A DNA stretch of 64,000 nucleotides, taken from the NCBI RefSeq assembly GCF_016802725.1, contig NC_052669.1, positions 18,195,770-18,259,769 of the forward strand. Direction: 5' to 3'. This document shows, in pieces, positions 11,636 to 24,832 of the stretch (position 1 is its first letter; the number at the start of each line of letters is the position of its first letter). The translations under genes were made by a program, and so were the position numbers. The notes under the pieces were generated by a model, which saw only the letters and a program-made list of their open reading frames with translations, searched no databases and was not told where the DNA came from. Source of the DNA: Solenopsis invicta. Lineage: Eukaryota > Arthropoda > Insecta > Hymenoptera > Formicidae.

Positions 11636-14049
11636 TGGCGTTTATCTTTCCAGGAGGGTGCACACCCTTAAGGCCGTTCCGCGGATAACGCCGAATCTAC
11701 ACTCGCGTAAAACGCGATTTATTTTCCGGCAAATAGAAAGGGTTGCGCGCGTCTCGTAACGCGAAATCCTGATCGACGCGAATCTTTATTCAAGAGCCGA
11801 CCCGACCGCTCTTCGACGATCGCTTTTAGAACGGGGTGACTGATTTGAAAGAGACGGGCGTCCCGAGTCGAAGAGGGTGCTGTAATCCAGTAACCGGCGG
11901 CGAAAAGACTTTTCTTAGACGCTTCCTAGACGTGAAAATTAGACTACGAATTTTTTGATCGTCCGGAACACCCAGGGGGAAAGTATTTATTCAGTAAATT
12001 CGGGATATTCGTCGGAAAGTCGCGAGCTCTTATACAGGAAGTAGCAAGCCAAATATTTATTCACAGTATTTTTTAACTACGTAAAAAAAATAAAAGTTTC
12101 TAAAATTACATTAAAATTAGAAATTCTCGTTTAACAATTGAAAGATGAATTTTCAAAGTGAAATGAATAAATGTTAAATTAAGAAATTTATATTGAAACT
12201 TCATTCAAAAAATATCTTTCAAAATTAAGTCTCTAATAAATTCAATAACTTGATAAATAAAAATATCAATGAATTATTTCTCATTTTCTTTCACAAATCT
12301 CAACAAAAATTTCAAGAGATGAAAAAACATTGAGCTTACGAATTATTTAGTTATTTTTACTGCGATCAATTTGTATTAAGGTAAGTCTATTACGACGCGA
12401 CGTTCAAATAAATTTTCCAAAAACAAAAAGTAAATTGACATCAGACTTAAACCAAACTGTAGAACGAACGTCTACTACGGAAGATCGATGCCGCGGCAAG
12501 ACATTGGACCTGATTAATGAGTGCTTGGAGAGCAGCTAACGATCCGTAGAGGATAAAGAGGGTTGGCTTCCTGTAGCAGATGCGATTTTCAAGTACAACG
12601 AATCGGTCGGCAATATCATCGTGACAAGATTTTTGCTGCGTTAAAATAAACGCCGCAATCGTTTAACTTAAAATAATCGCTGAAATAGAATTTTTCGAAA
12701 GTTTACACGTGTAAGTTGTTTATAATTTCGATTTAATTTTGTAATTCTTAAAAGAAATGTCAAAGCTTCGTATTATAACATATAATTCACAAAACTTCTG
12801 TTATAAAATGTACACAATTTATATTATTTATTACATTATATAAATTATAATACTTTTTATCAGTATTAATTTGTCTTGGTCTATTTTATTATTGATCTAT
12901 TATTTACCCTTACTCACTTTTGTTTCTACTTGTATTTGCTTTAGCTTCAAAAAAATGTCATGTTTTCATCTATTGAACTACATTGAACTGTTACAAGAAT
13001 ATTGAAAGCAAAAAAAAAGAATAGTTGATAATGTAAAAATATTAGACGCAGAATATTTAATTTTTCATCGAGTAAATATTTAATCCGGCCCCCCTTCTTC
13101 ATTGCCGAACATTCTCAGCAGCATCGGAATTTCTCTCGTTTCACGATGAAATATCGATGGCGGCCAACGCGTTATCACGCTGACGGAACGCAGTACTACA
13201 GAAATTCGTCCACGGATTTTCAGGCAATTATTTATCGACGTTGGTACAAAGGAAAAATGGGAAAAGCCCGAGAGCGCGGGCAAACTACCGGCCGACGTGA
13301 CAAATCGCTCGATCAATTCGCGTTTGTCCCGCGACTTATAATTATCGACGCGCGGAAAAAAAGCAAAGTGAAGAGAAAAAAAAGGGCGCACGTGACGCGC
13401 CGCGTCGACGAATTAAAGCGCAGCGGAGTCGCGATTAAAATTGTTAATTCGCGACGATCGTGCGCGTGCATCATCGCAGCTGCGTCATTCGATCCCGCGT
13501 GTCTTTTTTTTTTAACCCTGTAACTTTCGAGACCTCGATGCGTCTGCCTTTTCGCACACGGCTAAATTATTACATCGAGACACGCTAACCAAAATTGGGG
13601 AGTATTTCATCGTCGCGATTAACAACTCGAGGTAATTTATTAAAGGGCAATCGTTTTGCGGAGTATCGATCTGCAAAGGTCAATATTCCGCGGGTTTCGA
13701 TGAGCTCTCCGTCGCCGCACGTACGTAACGCGAAAACCGAGCTAAATTTATGCATGCGATTCCTGGTAAAGGTTCATTAAAGATTCATTGAACGGAGAAG
13801 TTACTGTCATAACCAATGCGACTACCCAAGGAGCAAGCACGTGCGACAGCCGGGTGCATCGAGTGCATCGTGTGCAAGGACACATGTGCACGTGCGCCGA
13901 GCCGCGGCGATTTACGAGTAGACGAACACGCGAGAAGAATCACCAACGGAAAGGCGTCGTAACTTTTTTAGAAGTGACGCCAGTTTGTCGCTTATAGTCG
14001 TCTCGTTCTTGCGTCTCCTCGTGTCATCTCGTCTCCTTGCGTCTTTCTA

Positions 14050-14067
14050 TTTTTTTTTTTTTTTTTT
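14050..14067 (+). repeat. Poly-T tract
   Basis: Eighteen consecutive T within a pyrimidine-rich stretch (13990-14090). Confidence 0.9.
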
Positions 14068-14492
14068 AACTCCTTTTCCCTTTTCAAGCCCGAATTAGAA
14101 GCCTCTGCCCGGCTGTATCATCGAAAAAAAACGGACGATAAGTCCGTTTCGAGCAGTCTCCGCCCCGTAATTGAACCGAGAATGATAAAGTAAGCGAATA
14201 AGTCAATTCAACGAGATTAAATTAACACCTTTCTAATCTGCGCTAATTGCCGCAATGCGGAAGAGCTAATTACGAGATGATATTACAAGACGGAGACAAG
14301 TGGGAGCGCGGAAGTAATTAATAAACCTCTAACGAGGCTGGACGTAGCAGACGATAAGCACAGCGATGCAGAATGCCCGATAAAAATTTCTGCAACGTTG
14401 CACGCGAGAATGAGCGCAGCCAGGCACGGGCTGAGCGCAGGGGCGGATGCGCAGAAAATATTCTCTAGCCAGACACCGCAGCCAGCCGGATT

Positions 14493-14510
14493 AAAAAAAA
14501 AAAAAAAAAA
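14493..14510 (+). repeat. Poly-A tract
   Basis: Eighteen A followed by an irregular A/G tail to about 14540. It resembles a retroposon tail, but no SINE body (A and B boxes) was found upstream. Confidence 0.85.
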
Positions 14511-15522
14511 GAAAGAAAAAAGAAAAGAAAAAAGAGGAAAACATAGTGCCATGATTGCATCGCACACTTTGCACGTCGCGCTCCTCTCTCGACGATCTTA
14601 GCCTCGCAAATCTTGTGGGGCGGGGGAGGAAGAGAGGAGACGCTTTTTGCGAGACACGTTGAATACGACGAATTTATTTCGGGTTTCTCTCCTCCCCGCG
14701 CGTGCATCCGCAGCACGCAGATGCGAGAGCGCGAGATTGCACACCTCGTCGCTCGCTTTTAACGGTTCGCTTCTCGCGTAACGTAAGAGTGATAAGACAA
14801 ACGTCTCGAGATTACACCGAGACGTTTCGGTAAGTTGCTCGCGTTGCGAGAAATGTTTAACACCTTAACGCATCGCAACGCTTTATGTCCTAGAAGTTTC
14901 CTAGGTTTCCTTATACGCGTAAAATTTGAGAGACGTCGTTTTTCTTCAGATAATAATGTTTGCAAACATCTTTTCTACGTATCACCGTGATTGCTTTAGG
15001 ATTCGAATCAATAATGAATACAACATTAAAGCTAGAACTTAATTTCTCTCTCAAATTAAAGCTGATCTTTTAATCCGTTTGCTCGTCTCTCTCTCTTTCT
15101 CTTTTTGGGGTGTAACGATTATACAAAATATTAATGTATTCCGCTGCAAATTTGTTTACCTTTGAAAACGAATTAATTTGACGCTGCTGGAAAATTGAAA
15201 TCAAATTGCACGAAACATGTGCGCGCGCTTTGCGCAATGTCATTTGTAACACGATCCCAGTAAAGACACGCGCGTAGTTGGCTCTGGCAGACAGCCAGAA
15301 TTATGCAATTTCAAAACTATACAGCATGCGGCTAGGCTAATTAATGAGGTCGCAGCGATTTCGCTTTAATTGCCAAATCTAGGCAACGATATGTCGGATT
15401 CAACAGTTTTCATATTTTACTGTAAATTTCGTTATATCTGTGACAGTTAACAATTCGAATACGTTTTATTAAATTAAATTGTTACGATGATTCAATTTCT
15501 ACTGTATAGACCGAAAAGAAAT

Positions 15523-16433
15523 AGTAATTGTGCACTATAGGGGACCCAGCTCCAATCATGTTGACCTTGACATATGTTATAGAAGCAAGAATACTGACCA
15601 ACTTTTCCTTATAAATTAATTGGCGCTCTCCTACAGATTTCGAGATACACTTAGAGAAAGAAAAAAACAGTTTTTCTTAATTATTTCAGAAAATATTCAT
15701 TTTACAAAAAAATGTGTTAAACAAAAACTGAAGCTTATAATAAGCTCTACAAATAAGATTGTATATATATTTTACCTAACTCCAATACTTTAGGAGTTAT
15801 AATCAAAAAACCATTTTTAAAAAACTGACAAATTCAAATTTTCACATGTCGTACAGAAAACGCGTGGGCAGAGGAGGGGCTTCCCCTGCATCCCCTCCCG
15901 TATTTTTTCTAACCTAACCTACCCCGTCTCAGTCGGTCTACTAATGACGGGGTGGGTGCGAGAAGAGGAGGGCCATAATTTCAAATTTAATATCGCAACG
16001 TGGTTAATTGGATATCCTTGACCAAATTACAACTAAAATAGGATTAGATTAGGTTAGAAAAAATACGAGGAGAGGATGCGGGGGAGAGGTGAAACCCCTC
16101 CCCCGCCCAATCATCTACATTTCACACAAAACTACTCAAAATAAAAAAAAATTATTTTAAAACAGTTTTTCTACTATAACAACTACAGTATTGAAGTTAG
16201 ATAAAATATCCATATAACCTTTTTTTATAGAGCTTATCACGAGCTTCATTTTTTGTTTGATACATTTTTTTGTAAAATGAATGTTTTCTGAAATAATTAA
16301 GAAAAACTATTTTTCCTTTCTCTAAGCATATCTCGATTAATTTACAGGAAAAAGTTGTTCGGTATCCTTGCTTCTATAACATATGTCAAGGTCAACATAA
16401 TTGAAGCTAAGTCCCCTGTAGTGCACAATTACT
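15523..16433. mobile_element. 911-bp foldback MITE
   Basis: The left terminus AGTAATTGTGCACTATAGGG is matched in reverse complement by the right terminus, with one difference (TATAGG against TACAGG). The pairing continues through most of the element: the block starting TTGACCTTGACATATG at the left has its partner near 16370-16400, and the block around 15665-15750 pairs with 16210-16315. Arms are about 400 bp and the loop about 120 bp (roughly 15925-16045). The inner part of the arms holds pyrimidine-rich stretches and copies of TAACCTAACCTA. I could not define a convincing target-site duplication, so exact ends and superfamily remain open. There is no coding capacity. Confidence 0.85.
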
Positions 16434-16443
16434 GAATTTATAA

Positions 16444-16620
16444 TCTTAAACAGACATAATATATATATTTGCTTACATGAAGAAAATTTTTCTCTTCATG
16501 CAAGCAAATTATGTCCGTTTAAGATGATGAATTTTTCCTAAAAGATTTCATATTCTTGCTTATATATAAAACAATAAATTGTTGATTTGATAATAAATTT
16601 TTTTCTGTGTACCCAAAAAC
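16444..16620. mobile_element. MITE family C, partial copy
   Basis: The inner hairpin (ATTTGCTTACATGAAGA against TCTTCATGCAAGCAAAT) is flanked by TCTTAAACAGACAT and its inverse ATGTCCGTTTAAGA. The right part (AAAAGATTTCATATTCTTGC, TATATATAAAAC, TTGTTGATTTGATAATAAAT) matches the right arm of the element at 33793-34026. The left outer arm seems missing; it would fall where the 911-bp foldback ends (16433). Confidence 0.6.
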
Positions 16621-19600
16621 TTATTACACTTGAGATTTTTGATTAATTTTTTCATGTATACGGCACATTAATTTGTGTGTTTCTTACGAAACACATTGTG
16701 GACTGCCTCTGGATCAAGTCGTTCGACAAACACACTCGGGATCGTGACATAATTATGTTCGATCCGCGTATACGGCTACGGAGATCGCGTTACCGTATTT
16801 TGGGGTGTTGGCTTTGGCATTACTTCTGTCAATATTAGCGTGCATCCCCTTTTCACGCGCCACGGGATTACGTTTCGATGAGTAAAGGAGCAGAGGCCGC
16901 TCGCAAGATGAGAGATAGTCGAAAACACTCGGGTCTTCTCCAATCGTCAACAAACGATTGTCAAATTTGCATTCGACAAAAATCTATCGAGGAAACGCGC
17001 ATCTCATTGAAATAATCTTCTTATTAAAATTAATAACTATAATCGATCGGTAATATGCCAATATGCTTGGTAAGTAAGACGGACTTTATATATTCCAACT
17101 TTGAAAGAACGAATCTGAAACGGATATCTTCCGTCTGGATATCTCGTTTTCTTTCGCTTCGAAGCACGGAACTTTTCCGCTTCTTTCACAGAGCTCGCGA
17201 GTTTGGCTTACGCGGACGACAAGGTAGAAGAGGACTTTAAGTGTCTGTAATTTTCACATATACGCGGAGTACGCGTGGGAAAGATTATTACACCCGACTC
17301 GGGGAAGAGGATTTGTAAACCAACTACGAACGAACGAATCTGTCAGGCGTCGCGAAGAAGGAAGCGACGGGAAAATGGGATTAAGAATTCCTCTTTGTGT
17401 TGCTTAACAAACTTCGTCAACTCGCGTACGACGCCTCGGCGGCGTTAGCACGGGCACCAAGTTACCCCGAGTAGATTTATTCCCGCAACGGCGAAAGATC
17501 CCCCGGGGGGCGGTTCGAGACGTTCCCCCGAAGGGAATTCTCTCTTTCTCCTTTGCGAGCGCTTGAAAGCATTCCCCTTATTACGGCGCGAGTTTTCCAA
17601 AAAAGCTTCGCCGTGCGCGCGCAACGCGATGCCAGACAGTGCGCACGGCGCATTGTACATCGACGAGAGATTTAATCAAGTGTTTGTCTTTCGAGCGCAC
17701 GAGCAGCGTACACTCGAAGCATCCCGGAAAGAACTCCGGCGATTAAACGTAAAAAATGGGGGTCGGGAGATATGAGGTGCGAGAGACGCCGAGTTTCGTG
17801 CGGCTCGAGCTTGTAAGAATATTTCATGCCGTTGTACATCACGCTCGGGGATAAATGAATCTCACTTTGCTACTTCCTCCCCTCACGCGTGGTAGATAAC
17901 TTCGTCGGACTCGCATCCCCTACCGAAAGCCGCTCCGCTGCTCTGCTTTCTGTATGGACCTGCTGCGAGTAGATTGTAGGTAATCAACGCGACGCCGGCT
18001 ACATAATTCGTACTAACTCGACTATTTAGAGGAGCGTTGTAATGGGATTAAACGCGAGTGTTTCGGCCGCAACCCTTTCCTATCTGCGAATAAACACTCG
18101 CTCTCTGTTTATCGGAGGAGCCGAATCCCCGAAATCGATGGCTCGAGTCCACAAGAAAGGATCCGCGATATGAATAAATCTTTCCAGGAATATTATTATT
18201 CTTGCTCCGTGGTCGCGAGATATCTCGAACTAGGTATACCTAGATAATGAATCGCGCGCACGTAGATGCGATTCAACAACGCGACGTAGATAAGACCGAG
18301 ATAATACAAAAATTTTCTATGATTTATGAAGGATATACGAAGGAAAAAAAGCCGAATGAAGTTTCGGTTTTCACGAATCTACAAAATCTTTAATAGACTT
18401 TAACAGAGCAATACACAAATCTTCTGTAAATTCGTAAGAAATACACTGCTACACAGTAAAAAAAAATAAAATGCTAATTTAACACTTTTGCATGTCCCAG
18501 AAGGTCCGCTCTAAATTTTAAGTTAAAATAACTCTTATTTTAACTTAATAATTTAAAATAAGAGTTATTTTAACTTAAAAATTAGAGTGGGCTTTCTGAG
18601 ACATTTTATTTTTTTTTATTTTTTTTACCGTGCATTTTAAACAATTGAGATTATAATCACATTTTCGGTTAAGATAGGCGCATGTTTCTCGTTACGATTA
18701 TTACTTTTCTATTCGAGTAAGTGCAATCTCGGAAAATCGCCGAGAGTTGGAAAGCGGTCTACGCTGATGGAAAAGCTCACAATTTTCATAGCGTACAATG
18801 GTAGAAGAATTATCACGGAAAAGGGGCACCCTTTTGCCGTCAACCCTTATTACAGAGTTTCTTTGTAGCGCACGAGACGACCGACGAGACGAGCGCCCCC
18901 GGGGAGGACTCATTGTCGTGAGAGCCCGCGAATAATTTCGCCGGGTGATCGAGGATCTTAAGGAGGCACCGTAATCTCCATTGACCTTTCCGACGCGACA
19001 AAAGGACCGAACGTGGAGACGAGCATCGCTCGAGGGCAGACTCGGAAAAGCGAATAATCTTCTTCGTCAAGTTCGTCGGAGTAGCCTCGAACTCGTTAGC
19101 ACGACCTAATGTATGCGTTATGTCTAATTTATCGGCTCGATGAGCAAAGATATAACGCGTAGCACAGCGAATCTCTTTCGAGAGACACTGTACGTCGGAC
19201 ACTCGCCGTCGATTCAATCGGTGTTTATTAATTTATTACACGGTTTCAATTGCCGTGCAGTTTATTCGTAGGGACGAGTTTTGCAGACGGCACAAACGAA
19301 AAATAAAAAGAACAAACAAATATCTCTACTTTTAACATTACGGATCTCTTAAAAGCTGAATTTGAAATCCCAAATTTTTTTGTAATATTAAAATCGACTA
19401 AGGCACCGAGAGATTAAATTTCGTCATCTTCAAAGTTTGAATTTTTAATGAAAATCGGTTTTAAAACGATTAAAATCCTTTCTAAGAGTGTCTGGAGATA
19501 AATTCAGATTTAGAAACGCATTTTTACCTTACAAATAAATATTTAGATTCGCCGAGTATAAATGTAGTCGCGAATTTCTGGTTGAAAAACAAATGCCACG

Positions 19601-20204
19601 ATTCGTCTGACGGCAGTAATCGATATACGCGCCCTCGTCCACAGGTTGTCGATTTGATTCGACGATGGACGCATGAACGCGCCGCATTGCGAATGGCATG
19701 CGAACAGCGTGATCGATATTACGCGCGTTCGTCAAGAGCGTGTGTTACGGACAGCGACCGGGTGTTGCCAGAGAAACCTGACTTATTTTCGTCCGTTTAA
19801 ATCCGGTCGAACGCCTCCGCGCAAGGGCCGATCCGCGACTTTCCGGCTGCACGCTGATCGTACATCATCATATGCTATCGATCTCCCCCTCCCCCTCCCC
19901 TACCGTAGTCCCGGCCGGATAAATCGAAACGTCCACCCCGATTTAAAAAGACCGACGGCTCTTCGTCCAAACAAATACTTGACTTCGGCTCTTTGTAACG
20001 AGAGCCTCTCGGTCTTTGCTCGCTTCCTCGAGCCTCGTCGTTGCATAAAGATCGCCCGGACAAAAAGCTTTTGCGGAGAAGTGGTTGAATTGAACCGTCA
20101 AGCTGTATGCCGAGGCACTTCCTATATTTTCTTTGTTTTGCGAATGTAAGTAAAAATAATATAAATTTTCATAAAAAGCAAAATGAAATTTATACGCGCG
20201 CTTA
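16621..20204. other. No gene seen apart from one MITE
   Basis: Mostly CpG-rich DNA (17060-18300, 18700-19260, 19560-20150) around the MITE at 18452. The longest frames (158 codons plus at 19673, 125 codons minus at 18840) show no family features and overlap open frames on the other strand. Confidence 0.55.
18452..18632. mobile_element. 181-bp TA-flanked MITE
   Basis: The ends are CACAGTAAAA and TTTTACCGTG, which are imperfect inverted repeats. TA precedes (18450-18451) and CA follows. The inner arms (CTCTAAATTTTAAGTTAAAA, TAACTCTTATTTTAA) pair almost perfectly with the mirrored sequence. The left arm carries an extra 20 bp or so near 18483. Confidence 0.75.
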
Positions 20205-20590
<386 letters not shown>

Positions 20591-22369
20591 TAAATGCAGA
20601 AATATAAATTGAACGAAAAGAGAAAACGAAAAAAAGGGAGGAAGGGAGGGAGGAAAGAGAAAAAGAGAAGTTTCAAACGTTTTTTATCAAACATAGATTC
20701 AGAATTTACTGCAACTTGGCACGAATATTTATCAAATTTTTTTCGCCGAATTTCCGATTCCACGATTCGCAGGATTCTTCGGTAAATAGAACTTTATGCA
20801 ACTTCTTTCATTCGCCTTGATTTGTTGCATAGGAATTTTGAATCAACTCTACGGAGCCTTTAAGACTCAATGAAGTTAACTCAAACAACCTACTTTTCAT
20901 TCAATCGAATCAATCTTTCTCGTGGCAACGCGGAATGTACACGGGAAAAGCGAGAAATCGTCCATCTTAATCCGACGTTCGATCGAGAATCTATTACGGT
21001 GTTTATCGCGCCTGTCTGCTTCGTTGCCATTTAAGGCAGCATTTGTATTCGACCGTCGATGCCCAGGCTGCTGCAATATTGCGGAGTGTACTTCTTCGCT
21101 TTATATTGTCCGCCGTCATACGAGAACGGTGGCACGCCATTTAACATCTGACGCCTACGGGAGACGAAGTAAGATATTTGTCCGCGTTCGAGCGACGTCG
21201 GTTTCGGTAATAACGCACGTAGGGGAGAGTTTCGAAAAGGCGGGGGAGGGGGAGGGTACGTACGCCGATAAAGGGGCGTCGATAAGGATTTCCCCGGGAA
21301 AGTGCACCCTCTTCGACGTGGAGGCATCCGGCCGCGAGGAAATTTGAAATGCCACGTCGGGAGGGTCCCCACGAATCTGATATAATCGGCTGAAAAATGC
21401 GCTCTTGGATAGAATGGGATCGGGGAGGAAGAATTCTTTTTTACAATCCCTTAAGGGGAATCATGTTTTTCCATTTTTCAGAAAAAAACGATCGAGTTAA
21501 TTTTTTTATACGACATCCTCATACACTTTTTTACGTTGAGTTTTACGGCAGATATACTATATAAGACGTCACGAAAATTAATATAATCTCGTCGTTAACA
21601 ATGCAATTTTCTTTCGATTTAAAAAAGCTGTTCAGAACGATAATCATCTGAGAACATGCAAATTACGTACTTTATATCATAGCACAACGAGAGAGTAAGA
21701 AAGTTCCATCCGCAACGGCATGTAGTTGAATATTCTTTTTGCGGTCAATTTTTTGCAAACTCATTCCTTGAAATAACTCGTTGATAACATTTTACAAGAG
21801 AGTAAATGTCGTCGGCATTGAATTCGTCGCAATGAGAAAAGTTGAACGAAATTCCAAGTTTCGTAGCGCGGGGTGGATTTTTCTCTCGTTTTCTGCGACC
21901 GCGTTTGAATTTGACGATGCAGTTCCCCGGCCTATTCGAGAGCGAGGGAAGGAGTAAATGATTTAGGGAGCATCGTTCGTGACTTTCGGAGTTCATTACG
22001 CGACGGAATGGAGCATGGAACATGCGATTGCTGGATTGTTCCGCGTGAACTGATCGCGACAATGTCATTAGGATTCCTATCGACCATCCGGAGCCGAAGG
22101 CAGAACTGGGAAGTGAATTGACTTCTAGCCTCTGATAAAATGCGAACAACGAACTACATTCGAAAAATAAAACTATTTTGCTCCCATTACATTTTTTTTT
22201 AATTGTGTCATGTGGAAATAAGTGATAATAATTACGAATATGGTATTATCGAAATTATATAATCAGTTTTATAACCTAAGAATATAAAATATATTTCTAA
22301 TATTAATGATTAATATGTAAACATTTTCTTAAATAGTTCAGAGAGAAAAAACTTACAAGAAATGATAAG
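20591..22369. other. No gene seen
   Basis: The purine-only tract (20630-20670) is followed by a possible fragment of the TTAA/GGATG family (GCACGAATATTTATCAAA at 20719), then CpG-rich DNA (20930-21360, 21820-22110) with open frames of 134-141 codons and no recognisable product. Confidence 0.5.
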
Positions 22370-22805
22370 TCAAGTAAGTTAATATCTTTTTAAAACTAAA
22401 TTAAGTTAAAGTTAATACCTTATAAAATTAATTTAATAACATTACAAGTTGCATAAACGAAAAATTAGCTCAGTTAAAAGTGGGCTTAAGATAAATTAAA
22501 TAAAAAATTAATTTTAAGCAGCATTATTTAAAAGAATAAATATTATATATAAAATATTTATAAAAAAATAAACTAAAATAAAATTCTATTAAATTAGATT
22601 ATTCTAAATAACAAAATAATTACAATATAAATCATCAAATAAAAATATTTTTTTAATAAACCAAGTTTATATGAAATAACAAAGAATAAACTTGTTTATA
22701 TAAAAATGTAATTTTTCCAATTTTTTTACATAAATTTTTAATTTAAAAAAGTTAATGTTAAAATTTGTTAAATTAAAAATTAAATTAACAGTTATTAACT
22801 GTTTC
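22370..22805 (+). mobile_element. AT-rich repeat family D, copy 1
   Basis: It shares ordered blocks with 55935-56388: AGTAAGTTAATAT, ACTAAATTAAGTTAAA-like, CATAAACGAAAAATTAGCTC and AGTTAAAAGT, and a tail of AATTAAAAATTAAATTAACA. The interior is over 85 percent A+T by eye. Boundaries and class are uncertain. Confidence 0.5.
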
Positions 22806-23319
22806 ACTTTTTATCTAGTTATTATACAACTCTGCAAATGACGACAACAAATATGTTAGAAAATTTAAATAATAATTGTTGTCTTACTACCGGAAATATC
22901 CAGAGGCTACATCTAATCATTGATAAACAGTCAGAGAAAGAGCGACGTACGAGAAAGCGTCTTTGGAGGAATCTTTCGATGCAAAATATAAGGCAGCTGC
23001 AGCTAAGATTCGTTATTGGCCAGCGAGAATGATCGAACAACCGTCGTTCGCGGAATCGAATAAAGCAATTCCTTTGATTCGAGCTGGCTATCACGCAAGT
23101 GCGTGGTACAATTCCGACTGGCAGAATAGTTTATCAAAGCGTGCGAATGAACTTTCATTTGACCGACAGAATTCCGATTGAGAGATCGGAATTCGAGGTA
23201 TCTCTCGTGCTTGATCCGATCATCCAACTGCCTAAAGTCAATCACAAACGTTTCGGGAACGTACACTTCGATTTACGCTTCGATGTATGATATCTCGCGA
23301 GAAAATTACGTAAACCTGT
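22806..23319. other. No gene seen
   Basis: Intermediate-composition DNA. Short open frames overlap on both strands (largest 90 codons, minus, 22822-23094) without any recognisable feature. Confidence 0.5.
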
Positions 23320-23744
23320 ATAGCACGGAATAGCAAAAACATTGGAAAATATTGCTGCAATGTTTCAGCAGTATTGCAACAAAATAAAATGTCCTCTTGA
23401 AAAATATCGATACGTAATGTTACAGCAATGTTAATTTTATACACTGCAAAAAAAAAGTCTGGTTACAGCTACCAAATGTACAGTGGAATAGTATCAATTA
23501 AATATTTTGTTAATATAACCAAAAATAATTTTGTGTTTCTAAATGTTTAGTAAGTATCATCAAATCTGGTATAAGTTATCTAAAAATTTAGAAAAGTAAA
23601 ATTATTTTTGGTCATTATTTTTGACCAAATATTTAATCGATACTATTTCACTATATTTATATTACCAGTGTTTTTTTTTTTTCAGTGTACACGTTGCTGC
23701 AATATTGCTGAAACATTGCAATGCTTTTTCTATGCAGTGCTGTA
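23320..23744. mobile_element. MITE interrupted by another MITE
   Basis: The left end (ATAGCACGGAATAGCAAAAA, CATTG, then ATATTGCTGCAATGTTTCAG) pairs with the right end (CTGCAATATTGCTGAAACAT, TGCAATGCTTTTTCTATGCA, GTGCTGTA). Between the two halves lies a complete TA-flanked element at 23442-23697. Without it the host element would be about 167 bp. Confidence 0.75.
23442..23697. mobile_element. 256-bp TA-flanked MITE nested in the host element
   Basis: It begins CACTGCAAAAAAAA after TA (23440-23441) and ends TTTTTTCAGTG before TA (23698-23699). The inner arms match (AGTATCAATTAAATATTTTG against ATATTTAATCGATACTATTT). TA duplication with CACTG ends fits Tc1/mariner-type MITEs. It inserted after the host element. 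Confidence 0.8.
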
Positions 23745-24170
23745 CGAAAGATATTCCCATACGCGCGCCCTTCCTTCATTGTTCGCGATTGAACGAAGCC
23801 GCGCCGGGCGGGGGGCTAGAACGAACGTTAAATTACTCGGCGACAAAAACTTTCCGCGATCACGCGAGCGGTCGACGTTACATCCCGCAGACGCATACCG
23901 ATTAGCGTCGCATATTATCTCCGAAGCGCGTTAAGACCCATTAATAAGAATTAAGGGCGACGGCCGCGGCCGGGCGGCAAGCGATTAAGGGTACGCGGGA
24001 TCGACTCCGAAGGGACGCGCGCCATTGGGTACGCGGCTTGTTTTGTTTCGGTGCTCCTCGGCTTTCCCGAGGCAGCAACAGCAGCAGCAACAACGGCGGG
24101 CACCGGTAGCACGCTCGTGAATTTAAATGAAACATTAATCAGGATACGTCAGGGGAAATAGCAAGAGGCG

Positions 24171-24194
24171 CCCCTTTCCCCCTCCCCTCGCCCC
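24171..24194 (-). other. Potential G-quadruplex on the minus strand
   Basis: Four C runs of 4 or 5 with loops TTT, T and TCG on the plus strand, giving a G4 motif on the minus strand. Confidence 0.55.
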
Positions 24195-24832
24195 TGCCGA
24201 AATTTGTAGCGTCACCCTCTCTTTCGGGGACTAATTTAAATCAGCCGCCCCGCTGCACTTCGGCATTGTTGGCGCAAAAACAATGGGACAATCCGCTTTT
24301 CGCTCGCTCGACACTCTCGTCGGTCTGATTGTTACTGCAAATACTGCCGGGGCCCGCACGACAAATTGATAAGCGACCCGCACAATGGTGACTTGTGTAG
24401 CTTCGCGCTGGAATTCTTTTTCGCGAACGCTAAATAAGAGCAATTGTCGGAATGAATGCGTCGCTCTCGTCAAACGTAGATTCATTTATGCCGTCCGACG
24501 ACTCCGAGATCGGAAACAATTGTTCGGTGTTCTTTTAGAAAAAAAAAAGGGGGGGAGGGAGTGATTCTGTTACGTCGACACGACGACATTTAAATGCTTT
24601 CGAAATGAAGAGAACTCTTCATTGCTCTTCAAGCGTGACTTGTTTGAAGGACGGATAAACGCCATTTTCAGACGCTCATTCGTCGGTGGTTGAAGCTCTC
24701 GGCGCTGCAGCGCAAATAAAACCAGGTCCCGGTGACGCGGGACAAATTGCAACCGAGCGATACGTCATTTGGGAGAACGCGGTTGCGGCACGGAACACGG
24801 CTGCAACGAGACCCTAATGACGATGCAGTCGC

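Larger units (their letters stand above)
5714..15522. other. No gene seen: 9.8 kb of mixed unique-looking DNA
   Basis: CpG-rich blocks (about 5920-6760, 7130-7800, 9090-9700, 10530-11120, 11450-11960, 13080-14780) alternate with AT-rich ones (about 7800-9060, 9720-10450, 12030-12380, 12700-13080). Simple repeats are listed separately. An isolated splice-donor-like GTAAGT at 6665 follows purine-rich sequence, but no exon can be built. A small hairpin (AAACGGAC/GTCCGTTT) lies at 14129-14149. Confidence 0.55.

Noticed and set aside
14493..14540. Poly-A with A/G tail considered as a SINE end
   Set aside because: No pol III A/B boxes, tRNA-like head or target duplication upstream.
15908..16056. 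TAACC/TTAGG copies considered as telomeric sequence
   Set aside because: Only two or three adjacent units occur, inside the arms of a foldback element; not an array.
19673..20149. 158-codon plus-strand frame
   Set aside because: No recognisable motif, Arg/Ser-rich composition like the other CpG-block frames, and overlapping frames.
24074..24093. CAG/CAA run considered as a polyglutamine-coding exon
   Set aside because: Too short, and not within a supported open frame or splice context.
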